Below, piece by piece: positions 33,893 through 36,086 of a stretch of 36,086 nt of DNA. The number at the start of each line of letters is the position of its first letter. Positions within the stretch are counted from its first letter, which is position 1. This DNA comes from an uncultured Pelagibacteraceae bacterium. Its GTDB lineage: Bacteria > Pseudomonadota > Alphaproteobacteria > Pelagibacterales > Pelagibacteraceae. The stretch lies in contig CACPLR010000010.1 in assembly GCA_902634885.1 (NCBI GenBank), positions 1 through 36,086 of the forward strand, read 5' to 3'. Below the pieces are notes generated by a model that ran no database searches, was not told the origin of the DNA, and worked only from the letters and a program-made list of their open reading frames with translations. A program made the translations under genes and the position numbers.

Positions 33893-36086
33893 ATGATAAA
33901 TTTTTCAAAACAAAAATACTGCGCTGTATTTACATTTTTTTTATTATTTTTATTTTTTTTAAGCACTTCAAAAATTTCAAAAGCTGATGATTATACAATA
34001 GATTATAGTGGTAGTGATCAACACGTTGAAATGTCTTATAATTCATCATTAAACCCAACAGGCCCATATACTGTATCAGCTTGGGTGAAACATGAAACTA
34101 ATGTAAATGACTATCAATCAATAATTACATCAAGAGATGATTCATCAGGTAGAAGAGGTTACATGCTTTACATATCAAATAATAAGCATGGTAACGATTT
34201 TGAATTTTGGTGTGGACAGACTACTAATATTAATGGTGAAAATTCCTCTAGTTGGAAAACGGCTAACAGCAATGTACAATCAACTTTTCAATCTACCGGA
34301 ACTGCTGGATGGCAAATGGTTACGGGAACTTACGACGGAATTCAAACTATTAAAATTTATGTTAATGGATCTCTTGAAGGCACAACAACTGGTGCAAGTT
34401 GTGATCCAAATGATGATGAACCAACAAGAATCGCAAAAGGCTCAACTGAATTTGACAATCCTGCCGCAAACAGAAGGTATTTCTTTTTTGGAAAAATAGA
34501 CGATGTCGCCGTTTGGGATGCAGCTCTTGCAGATGCTGAAATTTTAGCTTTGTATAATAGTGGTGAAACATTATATGCGAAGGAAAATTATGGGGATTAT
34601 TCCTCAAAAGATAATCTAGTAGCTTACTACACAATGGATAGTAATAATGGAAGTGGTACAACTTTATCGGATGATGAAGGAAGTGCAAATGGAACTTTGA
34701 ATAGTAGTCCCGTTTGGGTGAGCAATGATTTTCCAGGCACCTCACCTAATATTAATTCATTTACCCCAACAGATGACTCTACATTTGTTGATATAAATAC
34801 AAACCTAGTTTTAAATTTTAGTGAAATTGTACGTGGCACATCTTCCGGTAACGTAACCATTAAAAAGACCTCAGATAATTCTACCGTAGAACAAATTCCT
34901 GGCAATAGTGATAAAGTTAGTGGATCATTAACCACACAGATAACAATTAATCCTTCAACTACACTTGATGCAGACACAGAGTATTACGTCCTAGTAGATT
35001 ACGGTGCTTTTGCAGATATATCAAATAATTCTGTTTCAATAACATCAACTACAGATTTTAGTTTTACTACAAATCAAAACCCCTCTCTTTCTTCATCCAG
35101 TCCATCTGATAATGCAACAGGTGTTGCTGCAGATACCAATATAATTTTAAACTTTAGTGAAAATGTTGACGCTGAAAGTGGAAATATTTCAATTTACAAA
35201 TCTGTTGACGGTTCTCTAGTAGAGGAGATTGATGTGACAGGTGGACAAGTAAGTGGATCTGGCTCTGCTCAAATAACAATAAATCCATCTTCAGACTTAG
35301 AGAGTGGAGTAGAATATTACATTTTAATTGATAGCACTGCATTTGATGATTCTTCGAGTAATAGTTATGCGGGTATTAGTACGGCAGGTGATTTAAGTTT
35401 TAGAGTTTTGGCATCATCCAGTCCTTTAGAAGATAAAGAAGTTACTGGTTTATTAGATACCCAAACAGATATGTCTAATGTAGTTTTTAAACAAACCATA
35501 GCTCCAATTTCAAATCGTTTAAAATATTTAAGACGAAACAGAAATAATGATGAATTAACAAATCAAAAGGTAAAATTAAACCTTCCTATAAATAATACTG
35601 TCTCAAAATTTTTAACAGAATATACAGATGTATTAACTATCTCTTCAAAAATAGAGGAAAAAGTTTTACCTGAAAAATGGTCCTCGTGGAGCGAAGGTCT
35701 TTATAATGTGACCACAATTGGAGATGATCGAGATACAAATTCAAGAAAAATAAGATCAAACAGTTTTGCATTTGGGGTTGATAAAAAAGTCAGTAAAAAT
35801 CAGTTTTATGGCTATGCGTTCCAATATGGTAAAAGTGATAGCAATATTACAAAAACAGGGACTTCTGCAGATAGTGAAAACTATCATATTTCATGGTACG
35901 GCTCAAAACCTCATTCTGAAAAGAATTTTATTGAAGGATCAGTTGGTTTTGGTTTATTAGAAACTGATTTAATCAGAAAAAAAGATACCAATAGACTTAC
36001 CGGATCAAGAAATGGTGGACAGGTTTTTGGAACAATTAATTACGGAAGATATCTTAGCAAAGGAAATATTGAGGTAATACCAAGAG
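33893..36086 (+). CDS. Predicted autotransporter-like surface protein, LamG-like head, truncated by the window end
   Basis: Open frame from ATG 33893 to the window edge (731 complete codons, no stop), so the 3' part lies outside. A signal peptide ends near SKA/DDY (residue 31). The head (about 32-220) is LamG-like, with TVSAWVKHE and FGKIDDVAVWDAALADAEI, but is diverged from the second paralogue and has two Cys (FWCGQ and GASCDP). Then come YAKENYGDYSSKDNLV, two Big_5-type Ig-like domains, the DKEVTGLLDTQ linker and the first part of the barrel (WSSWSEGLYN on). From the end of the head onward it is nearly identical to the second paralogue. Expected full length is about 920 residues by analogy. 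Confidence 0.75.
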   Translation, partial: MINFSKQKYCAVFTFFLLFLFFLSTSKISKADDYTIDYSGSDQHVEMSYNSSLNPTGPYTVSAWVKHETNVNDYQSIITSRDDSSGRRGYMLYISNNKHGNDFEFWCGQTTNINGENSSSWKTANSNVQSTFQSTGTAGWQMVTGTYDGIQTIKIYVNGSLEGTTTGASCDPNDDEPTRIAKGSTEFDNPAANRRYFFFGKIDDVAVWDAALADAEILALYNSGETLYAKENYGDYSSKDNLVAYYTMDSNNGSGTTLSDDEGSANGTLNSSPVWVSNDFPGTSPNINSFTPTDDSTFVDINTNLVLNFSEIVRGTSSGNVTIKKTSDNSTVEQIPGNSDKVSGSLTTQITINPSTTLDADTEYYVLVDYGAFADISNNSVSITSTTDFSFTTNQNPSLSSSSPSDNATGVAADTNIILNFSENVDAESGNISIYKSVDGSLVEEIDVTGGQVSGSGSAQITINPSSDLESGVEYYILIDSTAFDDSSSNSYAGISTAGDLSFRVLASSSPLEDKEVTGLLDTQTDMSNVVFKQTIAPISNRLKYLRRNRNNDELTNQKVKLNLPINNTVSKFLTEYTDVLTISSKIEEKVLPEKWSSWSEGLYNVTTIGDDRDTNSRKIRSNSFAFGVDKKVSKNQFYGYAFQYGKSDSNITKTGTSADSENYHISWYGSKPHSEKNFIEGSVGFGLLETDLIRKKDTNRLTGSRNGGQVFGTINYGRYLSKGNIEVIPR
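34602..34684 (+). repeat. Near-identical 83-nt block, copy 2
   Basis: Second copy of the block at 31790-31872, one mismatch. Confidence 0.9.
35993..36066 (+). repeat. 74-nt exact repeat, copy 2 (barrel)
   Basis: Second copy of the block at 33178-33251, in the third, window-truncated surface-protein gene. Confidence 0.92.

Noticed and set aside
34137-34499. Plus-strand 120-codon frame inside the third surface-protein gene
   Set aside because: The correct frame runs open from 33893 with signal peptide and LamG-like motifs; this frame is an out-of-frame shadow, as are the minus-strand frames at 34362-34977 and 35154-35342.
28275-36086. Repeats considered as a CRISPR-like or tandem-repeat array
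   Set aside because: The repeats are in-frame coding blocks hundreds to thousands of bases apart with no regular short spacer structure.

Overview
The window looks like a stretch of a streamlined, AT-rich alphaproteobacterial chromosome, most likely Pelagibacterales (SAR11). This rests on the strong A/T bias, coding right up to the stop codons of neighbours (many 0-4 nt junctions), a TRAP transporter, a methylcitrate-cycle cluster and marine-type core genes. The assignment is inference from gene content and style, not from a marker-gene comparison. No gap between genes exceeds about 160 bases, and I saw no tRNA, rRNA, CRISPR array, insertion sequence or phage gene.

Left part (1-10.2 kb): an organic-acid uptake and catabolism block. 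A tight plus-strand operon encodes a TRAP transporter (dctP-dctQ-dctM), then a crotonase-family enzyme and a CaiB/BaiF-type CoA-transferase. It meets, tail to tail with overlapping stops, a minus-strand pair: a large FAD/Fe-S 2-hydroxyacid dehydrogenase and a mandelate-racemase-group enolase-superfamily enzyme. A serine/alanine-glyoxylate-type aminotransferase is divergent from that pair. Together they could import an acid, activate it as a CoA thioester, and oxidise or dehydrate it. The substrate is not evident.

Middle part (10.2-28.1 kb): housekeeping genes. They are a phosphomannomutase/phosphoglucomutase, class I ribonucleotide reductase nrdA-nrdB, the methylcitrate cycle prpD-prpB-prpC with a Gph-like phosphatase upstream, a GlmU acetyltransferase domain standing alone next to glmS, class II DAHP synthase, ammonia-dependent NAD synthetase, cysteinyl-tRNA synthetase, citramalate synthase, a TrmJ-like RNA methyltransferase and ribosomal protein S4.

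Right part (28.3-36.1 kb): an abrupt change to three large tandem paralogues predicted to be autotransporter-like surface proteins; the third runs off the window. Each has a signal peptide, a variable N-terminal head (a five-repeat propeller-like head in the first, a LamG/jelly-roll-like head in the second and third), two tandem Ig-like (Big_5-type) domains, a conserved linker and a C-terminal beta-barrel (complete ones end in Phe). The genes share long identical DNA blocks, pointing to recent duplication or gene conversion with head swapping. This is the most unusual part of the window.
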